Shown here piece by piece: positions 44,394 through 53,390 of a DNA stretch of 64,000 bases. The notes below the pieces were generated by a model. The model ran no database searches. It was given only the letters and a program-made list of their open reading frames with translations, and was not told the DNA's origin. Within the stretch, counting starts at the first letter, position 1; the number at the start of each line of letters is the position of its first letter. Location of the stretch: the NCBI RefSeq assembly GCF_001857945.1, contig NZ_CP017770.1, forward strand, positions 2,604,001 through 2,668,000, read 5' to 3'. The stretch is from Paenibacillus crassostreae. Lineage in GTDB: Bacteria > Bacillota > Bacilli > Paenibacillales > Paenibacillaceae. A program made the translations under genes and the position numbers.

Positions 44394-45266
44394 ATGGATT
44401 TGCTTGCAAATCTGAACAGGGCTCTACAATACATTGAAGAAAATCTTGCTGATGATATAGACCTGAAGGAAGCGGCGAGGCTGGCTCGTTGTTCCGAATA
44501 TCATTTTTCTAGAATGTTCTCATTCCTTGCAGGCATCCCGCTATCGGAATACATCCGCCGGAGACGCCTAACATCTGCGGCATTTGAGCTTCAAACTGGA
44601 GAATTAAGAGTTATGGATGTGGCGGTGAAATACGGATATAGCTCAGCAGACGCATTTTCTAGAGCTTTCCAAGGCTTGCATGGTATTCCGCCGTCTTCAG
44701 TAAAGTTGCATGGCCCATCATTAAAAGCCTATCCGCGCTTGACCTTTCAATTAACCATTCAAGGGGGAAGTGCAATGAATTATCGTATCATTGAAAAGGA
44801 GCCATTCTGTATCGCAGGCATCACGAGAAGGGTGCCTATCCAATTTAATGGCGTAAATCAGGAAATCGTATCTATGTGGAAAAGCTTAACTAGCGACGAC
44901 ATCGACCAGCTGAAAAAGCTCTCGAATGTCGAACCTCAGGGACTGATTCAAGCATCGATGAATTTTTCTGAGGGGAGAATGGAAGAAGAGGGGGAGCTTG
45001 ACCATTATGTTGGCGTGGCTACGACCAAGGAATGCCCCGAACATTTAACAAAACTAGATGTCCCTGCAGCAACATGGGCTGTATTCGAAGCCGTCGGGCC
45101 ATTTCCCGATACATTGCAAAATGTCTGGGGACGCATCTATTCTGAGTGGTTCCCTACCGCTAATTATGAGTTAGCAATAGGCCCAGAGATTTTATGGAAT
45201 GAGAGTAAGGATATATCTTCACCAACTTTCAGAAGTGAGGTTTGGATACCGGTTTTGAAAAAATAA
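44394..45266 (+). CDS. AraC family regulator with GyrI-like effector domain
   Basis: 290-aa protein. Double helix-turn-helix at residues 9-105 ([40 protein letters not shown], then HGIPPSS), followed by a GyrI-like ligand-binding domain (about 130-290) with [14 protein letters not shown]. This layout is that of Rob/BmrR-like effector-sensing regulators. AGGGAGGTC precedes the ATG. A terminator follows, so it is monocistronic. Confidence 0.93.
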   Translation: MDLLANLNRALQYIEENLADDIDLKEAARLARCSEYHFSRMFSFLAGIPLSEYIRRRRLTSAAFELQTGELRVMDVAVKYGYSSADAFSRAFQGLHGIPPSSVKLHGPSLKAYPRLTFQLTIQGGSAMNYRIIEKEPFCIAGITRRVPIQFNGVNQEIVSMWKSLTSDDIDQLKKLSNVEPQGLIQASMNFSEGRMEEEGELDHYVGVATTKECPEHLTKLDVPAATWAVFEAVGPFPDTLQNVWGRIYSEWFPTANYELAIGPEILWNESKDISSPTFRSEVWIPVLKK

Positions 45267-45320
45267 TAAGCGGTGATTACTACTACCGTTGTTTTCTCGG
45301 TTTTCTATTTGATTAACTGT

Positions 45321-45350
45321 GCCCCTCTTTAACCATGAGAGGGCTTTTCT
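45321..45350 (+). terminator. Terminator after the AraC gene
   Basis: GCCCCTCT-TTAACCATG-AGAGGGC then TTTTCT. Confidence 0.8.
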
Positions 45351-45550
45351 ATGCATTTTTAACTAAATTCAGGATCTCCACCGCATCATGTGGCAATGAT
45401 AAAAATTGTTTTTCCCTTCTATGATCCTAAGTGCTGCACGCCGAGCATCTCGGCGTTATACATAGATAGAATTGAATCTGGTATACAATAGAGACAAAGC
45501 TGCTACAGTGGCAGCCAAACGTCGACGAATAAAGGAGAGTGGATTCATCC

Positions 45551-45690
45551 ATGCGTGAACACTCGTATCAATTGTACGAATACCATGTTTGGGCATATGT
45601 ACTTGTTCGAACAGCTCTATATGTCCGTGCTCGCAGAAGTTCAGAACGAGGATATTTTTTTATTTGATGGGCATGAAACAACGTGTTTAA
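45551..45690 (+). pseudogene. Remnant of DinB family protein
   Basis: Starts with MREHSYQLYEYHVWA, the lead helix of DinB/YfiT-like four-helix-bundle proteins. After a frameshift it goes on as MFEQLYMSVLAEVQNEDIFL, then stops. The remaining 100 residues or more are absent. AAAGGAGAG lies upstream. Metal-dependent members of this family are thiol transferases or damage-inducible proteins. The rest of 45351-45922 holds a small hairpin (CGCCGAG/CTCGGCG at 45441-45457) and no other gene. Confidence 0.7.
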
Positions 45691-45922
45691 ACAGTTAGCT
45701 AAGATTTTATATTATAAGCAGTGAACGGCACTCAATTCGGGTGCCATTTTTTTGATCGAAGTCTTTCACACTACTTTCTCGTACACAATCCATTAAGATT
45801 TCATTAAGATATGGCGCTGAGTTCTCCTTTAAAATAGTAATTGATAAGGTTTAACGAATTGAAGCATAAGAGGGAACAGAGCAAGAGGTATTTAAATTTG
45901 GGAAGACAGGTGGGGTTTGAGC

Positions 45923-47404
45923 ATGAGCAAGAAAATATTAATTTGGTTTACGGTGCTGACAATGGGTTTGACATCCGCAGCATGGATTGGCGGCGGTGTA
46001 AGTGAGGCGAAGAGTTCGGCGGATTTCAGCGATTTGAAGGATTTGGATGCGGCAACGAAGGCCAAATTAGATGCAATGTTTTCTGCGGGAATCTTTGAAG
46101 GAGTCTCTGATAGTAGTTTCGGTCTGGATGACAACATGAATCGCGCTCAGTTCGCGAAGGTAGCAGCACTTATTTTTGACCTTAAGATTGATGAAGATCT
46201 AAAGAAATCTTCCTTCATTGATGTAAAGGCAGATGATGCAGCAACCGGTTATGCGCTACCTTATATTGAAGCTGTCATGGCAGCAGGAATAACGGACGGC
46301 GTAGGCGACGGAGCATTTAACCCTGCGGGGGAAGTGACTAAAGAGCAATTAGCTACATTTCTCGTTCGAGGTTTAGGTCAGGAGGCGCGAGCACAGTCGG
46401 CTCCAGGTGTTGGCGATAATACCGTTTCCGATTGGGCGCAAGGATATGTCCAGTTAGCTCTTGAGCAAAAGTTGCTAGGTAACTCTCCAAGCGGTACATT
46501 TGGCGGTACAGCACAGGCGAGTCGTGGGTTACTTGCTACTGGTTCCTTTGAAAGTGCTAAAGAGTTCGAAACTGCTAAACCCCTTGAAGTGTCGGGAGCG
46601 AACTTTGTTGCGGGGAATAAGCTTGAATTGATGCTGACGGTAGCGATCTCTCAAAACTCCATTGATCTATCCAAGATTATGATTAACAGTGTGCCGCTTG
46701 ATCCGAAACTAGATAGCTTTGTGTTGTCCGAGGACAAGAAGACGATCATAATAAAGCTTCGTGAAGGCTTTAAACTGGATACTTCTAAGACACCTGTTAT
46801 TGTAGTGGACGGCTTGAAGACATTATTCGATAACGAGGTGAATAATGAGAAGAGTAAACCAATACCGATTAAGGTAACGGTTCCACCGGTGATACCGCCA
46901 GCAGTCACGTATACACCATCGCCAACGCCATCAACGCCACCATCAACACCAACGCCGACCCCAGTGCCTGATGTGACGCTGACAATCGATGACGTGAACG
47001 GAGTAATAACGCAAACGACGGCTTCTTATCGTGTTACAGGATCTGTTACTGGAACCGTGTATTACTCCGTGTTACCTACCGATTCCCTAGCTCCGAGCTT
47101 GGACGGAATTAAATTAGGAACGAATGCTATTGTGTATGGTTCGGTCGAATTGCAAGGAACGAATGGGAACTTATACTTGAGTGAATTAGCTGCGAATACC
47201 TCCTATGTGTTGTATGCTTATGAACTTGCTAATGATAAGACATCTAAGATCTCCTCTGTACGTTTCCAAACGTTACCTGGAGAGCAGGAAATTCCTACAG
47301 TTACCTTTAACATCTCGGGTACAAGTAGAATCATGGGAATCAATAGTGTAGTCGAGGGGTTCACTTTCAATCGAACGGATTTAAATATCGACACTTATTA
47401 TTAA
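45923..47404 (+). CDS. S-layer homology (SLH) domain surface protein
   Basis: 493-aa exported protein. Signal peptide 1-30 (ending VSEAK), then three SLH-type repeats (about 33-190; MNRAQFAKVAALIF, AGEVTKEQLATFLVRGLG) that bind pyruvylated wall polymer, a Big/SbsA-like domain (LMLTVAISQNSIDLSKIMIN, 225-305), a Pro/Thr-rich linker (TPSPTPSTPPSTPTPTP), and a final beta-type domain. It ends shortly after a possible domain boundary and may be truncated. GGTGGGG precedes the ATG; a TTG at 45917 is an alternative. Confidence 0.88.
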   Translation: MSKKILIWFTVLTMGLTSAAWIGGGVSEAKSSADFSDLKDLDAATKAKLDAMFSAGIFEGVSDSSFGLDDNMNRAQFAKVAALIFDLKIDEDLKKSSFIDVKADDAATGYALPYIEAVMAAGITDGVGDGAFNPAGEVTKEQLATFLVRGLGQEARAQSAPGVGDNTVSDWAQGYVQLALEQKLLGNSPSGTFGGTAQASRGLLATGSFESAKEFETAKPLEVSGANFVAGNKLELMLTVAISQNSIDLSKIMINSVPLDPKLDSFVLSEDKKTIIIKLREGFKLDTSKTPVIVVDGLKTLFDNEVNNEKSKPIPIKVTVPPVIPPAVTYTPSPTPSTPPSTPTPTPVPDVTLTIDDVNGVITQTTASYRVTGSVTGTVYYSVLPTDSLAPSLDGIKLGTNAIVYGSVELQGTNGNLYLSELAANTSYVLYAYELANDKTSKISSVRFQTLPGEQEIPTVTFNISGTSRIMGINSVVEGFTFNRTDLNIDTYY

Positions 47405-47459
47405 ATTCGCTGATATATTTAATTCCAGGGCAATACTAGTGTACAAAATCGTTTATCGA

Positions 47460-47485
47460 GGGCACCTAATCAGGTGTCCTTTTTT
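47460..47485 (+). terminator. Terminator after the SLH gene
   Basis: GGGCACC-TAATCA-GGTGTCC then TTTTTT. It leads into repeat copy I. Confidence 0.85.
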
Positions 47486-47529
47486 CGCATTAAGAGCGAT
47501 TCGGTGAACCGTATCTTAAATAGTGGTGA
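47483..47529 (+). repeat. Dispersed palindromic repeat, copy I
   Basis: TTTCGCATTAAGAGCGATTC, GGTGAACCGTATCTTAAATA, GTGGTGA. It starts in the T-run of the terminator and ends seven bases before the end of the convergent kinase gene. Confidence 0.7.
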
Positions 47530-47536
47530 TGGAGTG

Positions 47537-48952
47537 CTACTGTTTACGTTGATGATTTGGTAGCTGGATTTCGAACACTGTCTTTTCATGAGGGACACTC
47601 GTCAAGGTAATTGATCCGCCATGGCCGATAATGATTTCTTTAACAATGGATAATCCGATACCAAGTCCTTCGCCTTTTCTGCTGCTATCAACACGGTAGA
47701 ACCGCTCAAAAACATGTTCTTGATTCTGTAAAGGAATGCCACGACCTTTATCGATAACCGTCATGCATATCGCATCATCTTTTTCCAAAAGCCCGATCTC
47801 AAGATAATGGCCTTCTGATCCGTAACGGATCGCATTGTCGAGCAGGTTGCGCAATGCACGTTCGATTAGGGATGAATCAATCCAAGCTTCGATATCTTTG
47901 TCAGGGATATTTACTTCAACAGTGAAATTTTGCCCCTCTAAGAACATCAGGTAGTCTGCAGCAATTTTCCTCACTATTTCAGATAGATTATCCATGGTAA
48001 CATACATCTCTAAATTGTCTTCATCCTGCCGAGTAATATCTAACAATTGATCCAATAACTTATCCATATACCGAGAGCGCTGCAGCAAAACCTTGGCACT
48101 GGCTTGTAACTCCTTCTCATCCTTATACAGTCCTGCGCGAATCGTTTCTGCGTAGCCTAAAATCATCGTTAGTGGGGTTCGTAGATCATGGGAAAGATTA
48201 GACATTAGCAGCTTGCGTCTGTTATCAAATTGCTTGATTTGTTCGGCTTGATTTTGGATACGGTGAGCCATAGCGTTATAATGCGCAGTAAGTTGGCCAA
48301 TTTCATCTTTTTTCGTGTCTTCTAGTACAGTGATTTCACTTTGGAGGTTAAGTTGTCCCATAGCATGATTGAGCTTATTGATGCGTCTGTTCATAGAAGA
48401 GAAAAACCTTAGAGATAATAGATAGGGAATTATGAAAGCAACAATTAACGGTAACATAAAAATAGACAAGGCTTTAAAGGTACGCATGAAAAAATAAAAT
48501 TGGCCTTCTTTCATGGCGTCACTGGACAATCCCATGAGTAGATAATAGGGTTGATCCTCTTGGCTAATAGAAAAAGTAAGCGTAATCGGATCATCGATGC
48601 CCCATAGGGTCTCGGGCATATGAAGCATACGATCTGCAAGCTGTTGAAAATTATAATTTTTCTTTTCCCCGAAGGTATCATAAATGGTCGATCCATCTGC
48701 TGCAATCCACTCAAAACGAATATCAGGATGGTTTCTATGAGCATTATCTAGTATTGGCGTTATGTCTGCGGTATGAAAAGCTCGATGTTCTTCAATCGTA
48801 TCGAGGATTTCTTGCGAGATGGTGTTCAGGCTTTTTAGATCATATCCCTGATTTCCTATATTCCCAATAACAATGCTAAGTGGAATAAACAAAAGAATAC
48901 TGATGGTTGCACTAATGAGCATAAGCATCCAAAGCTTTGTTTGATTCTTCAT
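47537..48952 (-). CDS. Sensor histidine kinase
   Basis: 471-aa kinase: membrane helix about 9-30, extracellular sensor about 31-165, second helix about 166-188, HAMP, then HisKA with NLSHDLRTPLTMILGY, N box (ALRNLLDNAIRYG), DKGRGI and a final GLGIGLSIVKEI. It overlaps its regulator gene by four bases (ATGA). The sensor domain shows no motif I can tie to a ligand. Confidence 0.93.
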   Translation of the reverse strand: MKNQTKLWMLMLISATISILLFIPLSIVIGNIGNQGYDLKSLNTISQEILDTIEEHRAFHTADITPILDNAHRNHPDIRFEWIAADGSTIYDTFGEKKNYNFQQLADRMLHMPETLWGIDDPITLTFSISQEDQPYYLLMGLSSDAMKEGQFYFFMRTFKALSIFMLPLIVAFIIPYLLSLRFFSSMNRRINKLNHAMGQLNLQSEITVLEDTKKDEIGQLTAHYNAMAHRIQNQAEQIKQFDNRRKLLMSNLSHDLRTPLTMILGYAETIRAGLYKDEKELQASAKVLLQRSRYMDKLLDQLLDITRQDEDNLEMYVTMDNLSEIVRKIAADYLMFLEGQNFTVEVNIPDKDIEAWIDSSLIERALRNLLDNAIRYGSEGHYLEIGLLEKDDAICMTVIDKGRGIPLQNQEHVFERFYRVDSSRKGEGLGIGLSIVKEIIIGHGGSITLTSVPHEKTVFEIQLPNHQRKQ

Positions 48953-49638
48953 TGTCCATCACCTGAGAACTTATACCCGATTCCACGTATGCTATGAAGG
49001 TAATGAGGGGAACCCTCCGTTGGTTCAAGAATGTTACGTAGTTTGCTTATAAAAACACTCAAATTGTTGCCATCAAAGTTTTCATGATTCCACACTTGCT
49101 TGTAAATTTCTCTTTTGGTTAAAACACGGTCTGGATTCTGCATGAACAATGCTAAAAGTTTGCATTCTACTGGGGTTACAGGAAATGACTTTCCATCATT
49201 TCGCAAAACATAATTGTCGATATCCAGCACTAATTTATTTAAACGCAGAACCTTAGCAGGATAAGAAGATTGAGGGCGATGTCTTCTTAACTGTGCTTGC
49301 ACGCGAGCAACTAATTCCATCGGGCTAAAGGGTTTAGTGACATAATCATCTGCACCTAATCCGAGTGTTAAGATTTTGTCTTGCACTTCTCGCCTTGCAC
49401 TAAGGGCAATAACTAATGGCCCAGCATTTATCTCACGTAAATAGTGCAGCACCTCAAACCCGTTGCCATCCTCCATCATGAGGTCCAGTATCACTAATTC
49501 TATGGCATGATTCTGTAAGTATTGAATAGCTTGTCGTCCTGACCCAACTTCGATAACTGATAAGTCTGATTGTTCTAAATGCATTCGGATTAACTGCCGA
49601 ATTTCAGGCTCATCATCTACAATTAAGATCTGATTAAT
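48949..49638 (-). CDS. OmpR-family response regulator with apparent ATT start
   Basis: Receiver and winged-helix regulator, partner of the kinase that follows. The full receiver domain (INQILIVDDEPEIRQLI, with the acidic pair) is only in frame upstream of the first ATG (49584), which would delete it. Between the in-frame TGA and the VDDE motif there is no ATG, GTG, TTG or CTG; ATT at 49638 is the only plausible start, with AGGAGG about 11 bases upstream. That gives 229 aa, the family length. Phosphoacceptor in VILDLMMEDG, output domain ends GIGYKFSGDGQ. Confidence 0.82.
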   Translation of the reverse strand: MNQILIVDDEPEIRQLIRMHLEQSDLSVIEVGSGRQAIQYLQNHAIELVILDLMMEDGNGFEVLHYLREINAGPLVIALSARREVQDKILTLGLGADDYVTKPFSPMELVARVQAQLRRHRPQSSYPAKVLRLNKLVLDIDNYVLRNDGKSFPVTPVECKLLALFMQNPDRVLTKREIYKQVWNHENFDGNNLSVFISKLRNILEPTEGSPHYLHSIRGIGYKFSGDGQ

Positions 49639-49776
49639 GGTGAATCAGTCCTCCTACTTTAATGACTTGAAACCAATGTTGTTTAAGATCAAATCAAATC
49701 ATAACAATAATAAATAGAAAAATATATATTTTATACATGCAATCATTCGAATAGACATTGGAAGTGTGCCACTTTC

Positions 49777-50667
49777 TTACAATCGGAGCTTACCGATATT
49801 ATTTCGAAGCTGATCTAAAAATTTATTTGCAGCATTAGAAAATACTTGATGTTTTTTCCAGATAATATTTAAATTAGCCTCTAATTTGGGGTTTAAAGGT
49901 TTAAAGCAAAGCTTGCTATCTCCCGAGGTATTAATAAGTTTATCCAAGCATAATGCATATCCAATATTTCCTTCGACCATTCGTGCTGCATTGTAAAGAA
50001 GATTATAGGTTGCGACAATATTGAAATCCTCAATATTCTTTCCAAACCATCCTGTGAATTCGTTACTGACGGCAGTTTGACGTGAAATCAACAGTGGTTT
50101 ATCTATTAAATCTATTGGTTGAATGAACTGCTTGTACGCTAAAGGACTATCTTTGCGCATTAAAACTCCCCAAACATCAGTAGCCGGTAATTTTATGTAA
50201 TCGTATTTTTGTTTATCTGTTGGTTCTATGACAATGCCAAAATCTAATAATCCACTGTCTAACCTGCTAGTAATATCGTCAGCATTACCACTATATAAAT
50301 GAAATCGAATACTTGGATAATGTTCAAGTAATTCTTTTGATGCTCTGGCAATAAAATTCATAGCTTCTGTTTCACCACCACCAATGTAAATTTCACCGCT
50401 AATCATTTCTTTTGATTCTTTAAAATTAGCTTCGGTTTTATCTACTAACTCAACGATTTCTTTCGCTTTTTTAAATAAGTATCGCCCTTTATCTGTTAAA
50501 GTGATTTTTCGATTTCCTCTTTCAAATAAAGCTGCTCCTAAATTTATTTCAAGGTCTTTTAATTGTCTTGATAATGTAGGTTGAGACAAATGTAGCTGTT
50601 TTGCGGCAGCCGAAATATTCTCTTCATTCGCTACAGCAATGAAATAGCGTAACACTCGAATTTCCAT
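49777..50667 (-). CDS. LysR family transcriptional regulator
   Basis: 296-aa regulator. Helix-turn-helix at 1-60 (FIAVANEENISAAAKQLHLS, LSRQLKDLE), then the periplasmic-binding-like effector domain. AAGGAGA lies 7 bases before the ATG at 50667, which gives MEIRVLRYF, the usual LysR lead; an ATG at 50703 is less likely. It is divergent from the truncated SDR gene, which it may have controlled. Confidence 0.93.
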   Translation of the reverse strand: MEIRVLRYFIAVANEENISAAAKQLHLSQPTLSRQLKDLEINLGAALFERGNRKITLTDKGRYLFKKAKEIVELVDKTEANFKESKEMISGEIYIGGGETEAMNFIARASKELLEHYPSIRFHLYSGNADDITSRLDSGLLDFGIVIEPTDKQKYDYIKLPATDVWGVLMRKDSPLAYKQFIQPIDLIDKPLLISRQTAVSNEFTGWFGKNIEDFNIVATYNLLYNAARMVEGNIGYALCLDKLINTSGDSKLCFKPLNPKLEANLNIIWKKHQVFSNAANKFLDQLRNNIGKLRL

Positions 50668-50862
50668 AACAGTCTCCTTATTATACGCATGCCCAAAAGG
50701 CATGAGAGTGTATTTGATATAAGTATTAGATATTTGAATCGTATCAATTTATGATGTGATTGAAAAGGTTAAACTATTAAGAAAATGCTTTCGATACGAG
50801 CTTTTTGTTTACTCGGAAGCAAATCATTGGGCTAACAAAAAACCTTTTAGGAGGATTTATAA

Positions 50863-51050
50863 ATGACTATTAAAGGAGAATTTATAAAACAATTAGTGAT
50901 AAGAAAGTTTCTGAAGAACTTCACAAAGCCCAAATAGAGTGGGGACTATCTCCAGAGGATATTGCGTCAGCTGTAGTTTTTGCGATTGATACTCCTGATC
51001 GTATGACAATTAGCGATATGATCATTCGTCCAACTACTCAGGAAATTTAA
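50863..51050 (+). pseudogene. SDR oxidoreductase remnant (start and C-terminus only)
   Basis: An intact AGGAGGATTTATAA-ATG start is followed by about 12 codons, then the frame shifts and continues as the C-terminus of a short-chain dehydrogenase: SEELHKAQIEWGLSPEDIAS, AVVFAIDTPDRM, SDMIIRPTTQEI-stop. The NAD-binding and catalytic parts (about 170 residues) were lost by an internal deletion. Divergent LysR genes next to SDR genes are common. Confidence 0.8.
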
Positions 51051-51083
51051 AATTTATGAATCGAATTAGGGTGATTAATAAAA

Positions 51084-51665
51084 ATGGACATGAAAGATTT
51101 TATAGATTTTTGTAAGAAAGGCAATCCAATTTCGGGTGAGGATAAAGAATTACATGGACTATTAACTCAATGTAGTTATCAAGCTCAAAAGACCACAATG
51201 GAATTGAATACATCCTATCATTCAAGAGAAGAAATAGTGGAGATTTTTAGTGAACTAACAGGAAACAAGGTTGATTCTTCTTTTATGTGTTTTCCGCCTT
51301 TTTATACAGACTTTGGGAAGAATATAATGATAGGAAAGAATGTGTTTCTCAACACAGGTTGTTCCTTCCAAGATAGAGGTGGAATTAGTGTAGGAGACGG
51401 TACAATGATTGGTATGAATGTCACGATTGCTACACTTAATCATGGGTTACCTTTGGAAACGAGAAATGTAACCTACCCTTCTCCAGTTATCATTGGCGAA
51501 AATGTATGGATTGGGTCAAACGCAACAATACTGCCTGGCGTGACGATTGGGGACAACTCTGTTGTTGCGGCAGGAGCAGTTGTCACTAAAGATGTTCCAG
51601 AGAATACTGTCGTTGCAGGAGTACCAGCAAAAGAGCTGAAAAAAATTAATAATAATTTTGAGTGA
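51084..51665 (+). CDS. Sugar O-acetyltransferase, maltose acetyltransferase type
   Basis: 193-aa left-handed beta-helix acetyltransferase. N-terminal capping domain ([20 protein letters not shown]), hexapeptide repeats with catalytic His in [13 protein letters not shown], and the end [40 protein letters not shown]. It transfers acetyl from acetyl-CoA to a sugar (maltose/galactoside type). It may form an operon with the broken SDR before it and the methyltransferase remnant after it. Confidence 0.93.
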   Translation: MDMKDFIDFCKKGNPISGEDKELHGLLTQCSYQAQKTTMELNTSYHSREEIVEIFSELTGNKVDSSFMCFPPFYTDFGKNIMIGKNVFLNTGCSFQDRGGISVGDGTMIGMNVTIATLNHGLPLETRNVTYPSPVIIGENVWIGSNATILPGVTIGDNSVVAAGAVVTKDVPENTVVAGVPAKELKKINNNFE

Positions 51666-51700
51666 TTTTGGTTTTATTAAGGCAGATTGGAGAGGTAATC

Positions 51701-52161
51701 ATGGGAAATACGGATAAGTTTGAAATGATAGCTAATATATATGACACTTCTGAAAGAATTCAAATTGCAAAGGAATCATCAGATGTCATTCGAGAATATT
51801 TAGTTGACACTAATAGTAAGAATGCTATTGATTTTGGGTATGGAACTGGTCTTGTCGGAATAATGTAGATACATTATGCTTTGATTTTGAAAATGTAGGT
51901 CAATTGGATTTACATGCTGACTATATTTTTATGGCTCAGGTTCTACTCCATATTAATGATGTTGAGTTAGTTTTATCTAGATTATTTGATGTTCTAAATG
52001 AAGGAGGACATTTACTAATCGTAGATTTTAATAAAAATGAAAAAGTAGTTTCAGATATAGTTCATAATGGATTTAATCAAGTAAAGCTAACTGACATTAT
52101 GACTAAAATAGGGTACAGGAATATTCAATCCAAAACTATCCCGTTACAGACTACGCGGTGA
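51701..52161 (+). pseudogene. Class I SAM methyltransferase, internally deleted
   Basis: N-terminal part (51701-51868) MGNTDKFEMIANIYDT then AIDFGYGTGLVGIM with the SAM-binding glycine loop. A stop follows; the frame resumes as VDTLCFDF ... LHADYIFMAQVLLHINDVEL, then LNEGGHLLIVDFNKNEK. About 30 residues between are missing. The end (IPLQTTR-stop) lies inside repeat copy J, so the true C-terminus is also lost. GGAGAGG precedes the ATG. Confidence 0.82.
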
Positions 52162-52190
52162 ACCTTATCACAAGTAGGGCGAATTTTTTT
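52140..52190 (+). repeat. Dispersed palindromic repeat, copy J
   Basis: CCCGTTACAGACTACGCGGT, GAACCTTATCACAAGTAGGG, CGAATTTTTTT. It joins the truncated methyltransferase to unrelated sequence and the TetR remnant. Confidence 0.75.
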
Positions 52191-52310
52191 TGCCTTACTC
52201 GCTCATGGGTCACGGAAACTTCCCCCGAGGGGGAGGATGAAGGTGAGTCTATTTGTGGTGAATATCCTCCAGAATCCTTGTTGTCCGCTAAACTAATTAT
52301 GCAGTACCTT

Positions 52311-52445
52311 GATCTATATGCATCTGCAATTGTGATATTTGAAATAGTAGAAAACTGTTTGATGTTTGCATTCATTCATGGTCTAGTTGAATTAAATGCT
52401 GCAGGTCATTCCGAAGCGGAAAAGGGCCTGCAGCATTTAATTTAA
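52311..52445 (+). pseudogene. C-terminal remnant of a TetR regulator related to 56869
   Basis: Reads LYASAIVIFEIVENCL then MFAFIHGLVELNAAGHSEAE; the intact TetR at 56869-57432 has LYNSAFIIFEVVENCL ... MFAFIHGLVELNAAEHSEAE. A 16-residue piece present in the intact gene (EKAGNIRKSPNQSTAI) is deleted. The 3' part is replaced by an inverted copy of upstream bases (see 52390-52442). Confidence 0.8.
52390..52442. repeat. Perfect 16-base inverted repeat in the TetR remnant
   Basis: AATTAAATGCTGCAGG (52390-52405) and CCTGCAGCATTTAATT (52427-52442), 21-base loop. The right arm replaces the sequence found at this place in the related intact gene. It may now act as a terminator-like hairpin between convergent genes. 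Confidence 0.85.
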
Positions 52446-52499
52446 CTTATCGACTTATTTCTAGATCTGATATTTATTTAGAGGGAGTAGGTCTGCCGC

Positions 52500-53390
52500 T
52501 TACTTTGATTCAGGAAGGTTCCCAACCCCAACTCCTCGATTCCGTGCAGTCCCAATTAGCATAGGAATGGAGATCAGAAGACTGAGCGCAACCGGAACAA
52601 TAGAGCCCTCAAGTCCAAAATCGCCACCTGTGAGGAGTGCGGCACCGTTCACCTTTACAGTAAACAGACCGCTTGCTGCGTGTCCAGAAACGGGAATCCC
52701 AAGCAGACCCTCAATTGCATTCCAGGAAAAATGTAGTCCCATGGCAAACCACAGGTTCCGTCGCCACAAGAATGCGGCTCCGAGTAGAACCCCTGCTTCT
52801 AAGGTGATAGCGAACCCACTCCATAGCGTTGCTCCTGGATTTCCAAGATGGGCAACTCCAAAGAATAGTGAGGTCACAGCCAGTGCAATCCAGCTGTTCC
52901 CCAATTTCTGAATAGCTTGAAACATAAGCCCGCGAAAGATAAGTTCCTCAACAATGGCTGCCCCTAGAGCTGCTGTAATAGAAGGAATTATAACTGAGCC
53001 TGCATCCGCAGCACCCGCCCATTGAAGGGAATAACCTCCTGCAGCAACAATAATTAAAGTAGACACGATCATAAAGATTGCTCCGATTAGTAATCCCATG
53101 CCAGCTTCAATTCCTGCGCGTTTTCTTGATATCTCAGGAACTGATCGACGGGCAATGTATTTCATTGTTAGCCAATAGATGATGATGGCCACAACCCCAG
53201 CCGTTAGTGTTAAAAGAAGGGAGGCAAATCCCGCTGTTTGCTCTGCTAATGGCCGAAATAGTGCATCCACGAGAATAATGCCGATCGTCCCCACAATCAT
53301 CCAGATGATTGGAAAGCTCATTATTGAACGCCATATACTTAATTTCTCACCAATTTGCTGCTTTTCTTTGTATACAGTCATTTTCTTCAT
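52500..53390 (-). CDS. CPBP family intramembrane metalloprotease
   Basis: About 296-aa membrane protein with eight predicted helices and the CPBP (Abi) motifs: EELIFRGLMF (metal-binding Glu pair), FFGVAHLGN and HFSWNAIEG. These are Rce1-like glutamic proteases; in Firmicutes they often give immunity to bacteriocins or handle prenylated or peptide substrates. The frame continues to an ATG at 53471 without a ribosome site; I prefer 53390 (MKKMTVYK), with GAGGAG about 12 bases upstream. Downstream of a LytTR-free two-component pair at 53544-55353, possibly one transcript. Confidence 0.87.
   Translation of the reverse strand: MKKMTVYKEKQQIGEKLSIWRSIMSFPIIWMIVGTIGIILVDALFRPLAEQTAGFASLLLTLTAGVVAIIIYWLTMKYIARRSVPEISRKRAGIEAGMGLLIGAIFMIVSTLIIVAAGGYSLQWAGAADAGSVIIPSITAALGAAIVEELIFRGLMFQAIQKLGNSWIALAVTSLFFGVAHLGNPGATLWSGFAITLEAGVLLGAAFLWRRNLWFAMGLHFSWNAIEGLLGIPVSGHAASGLFTVKVNGAALLTGGDFGLEGSIVPVALSLLISIPMLIGTARNRGVGVGNLPESK

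Noticed and set aside
18133..52190. Dispersed repeats as integron attC sites
   Set aside because: One orientation, hairpin shape and position after genes are similar, but no integrase, no clear GTTRRRY core sites, and the genes between them are long operons and not cassettes.
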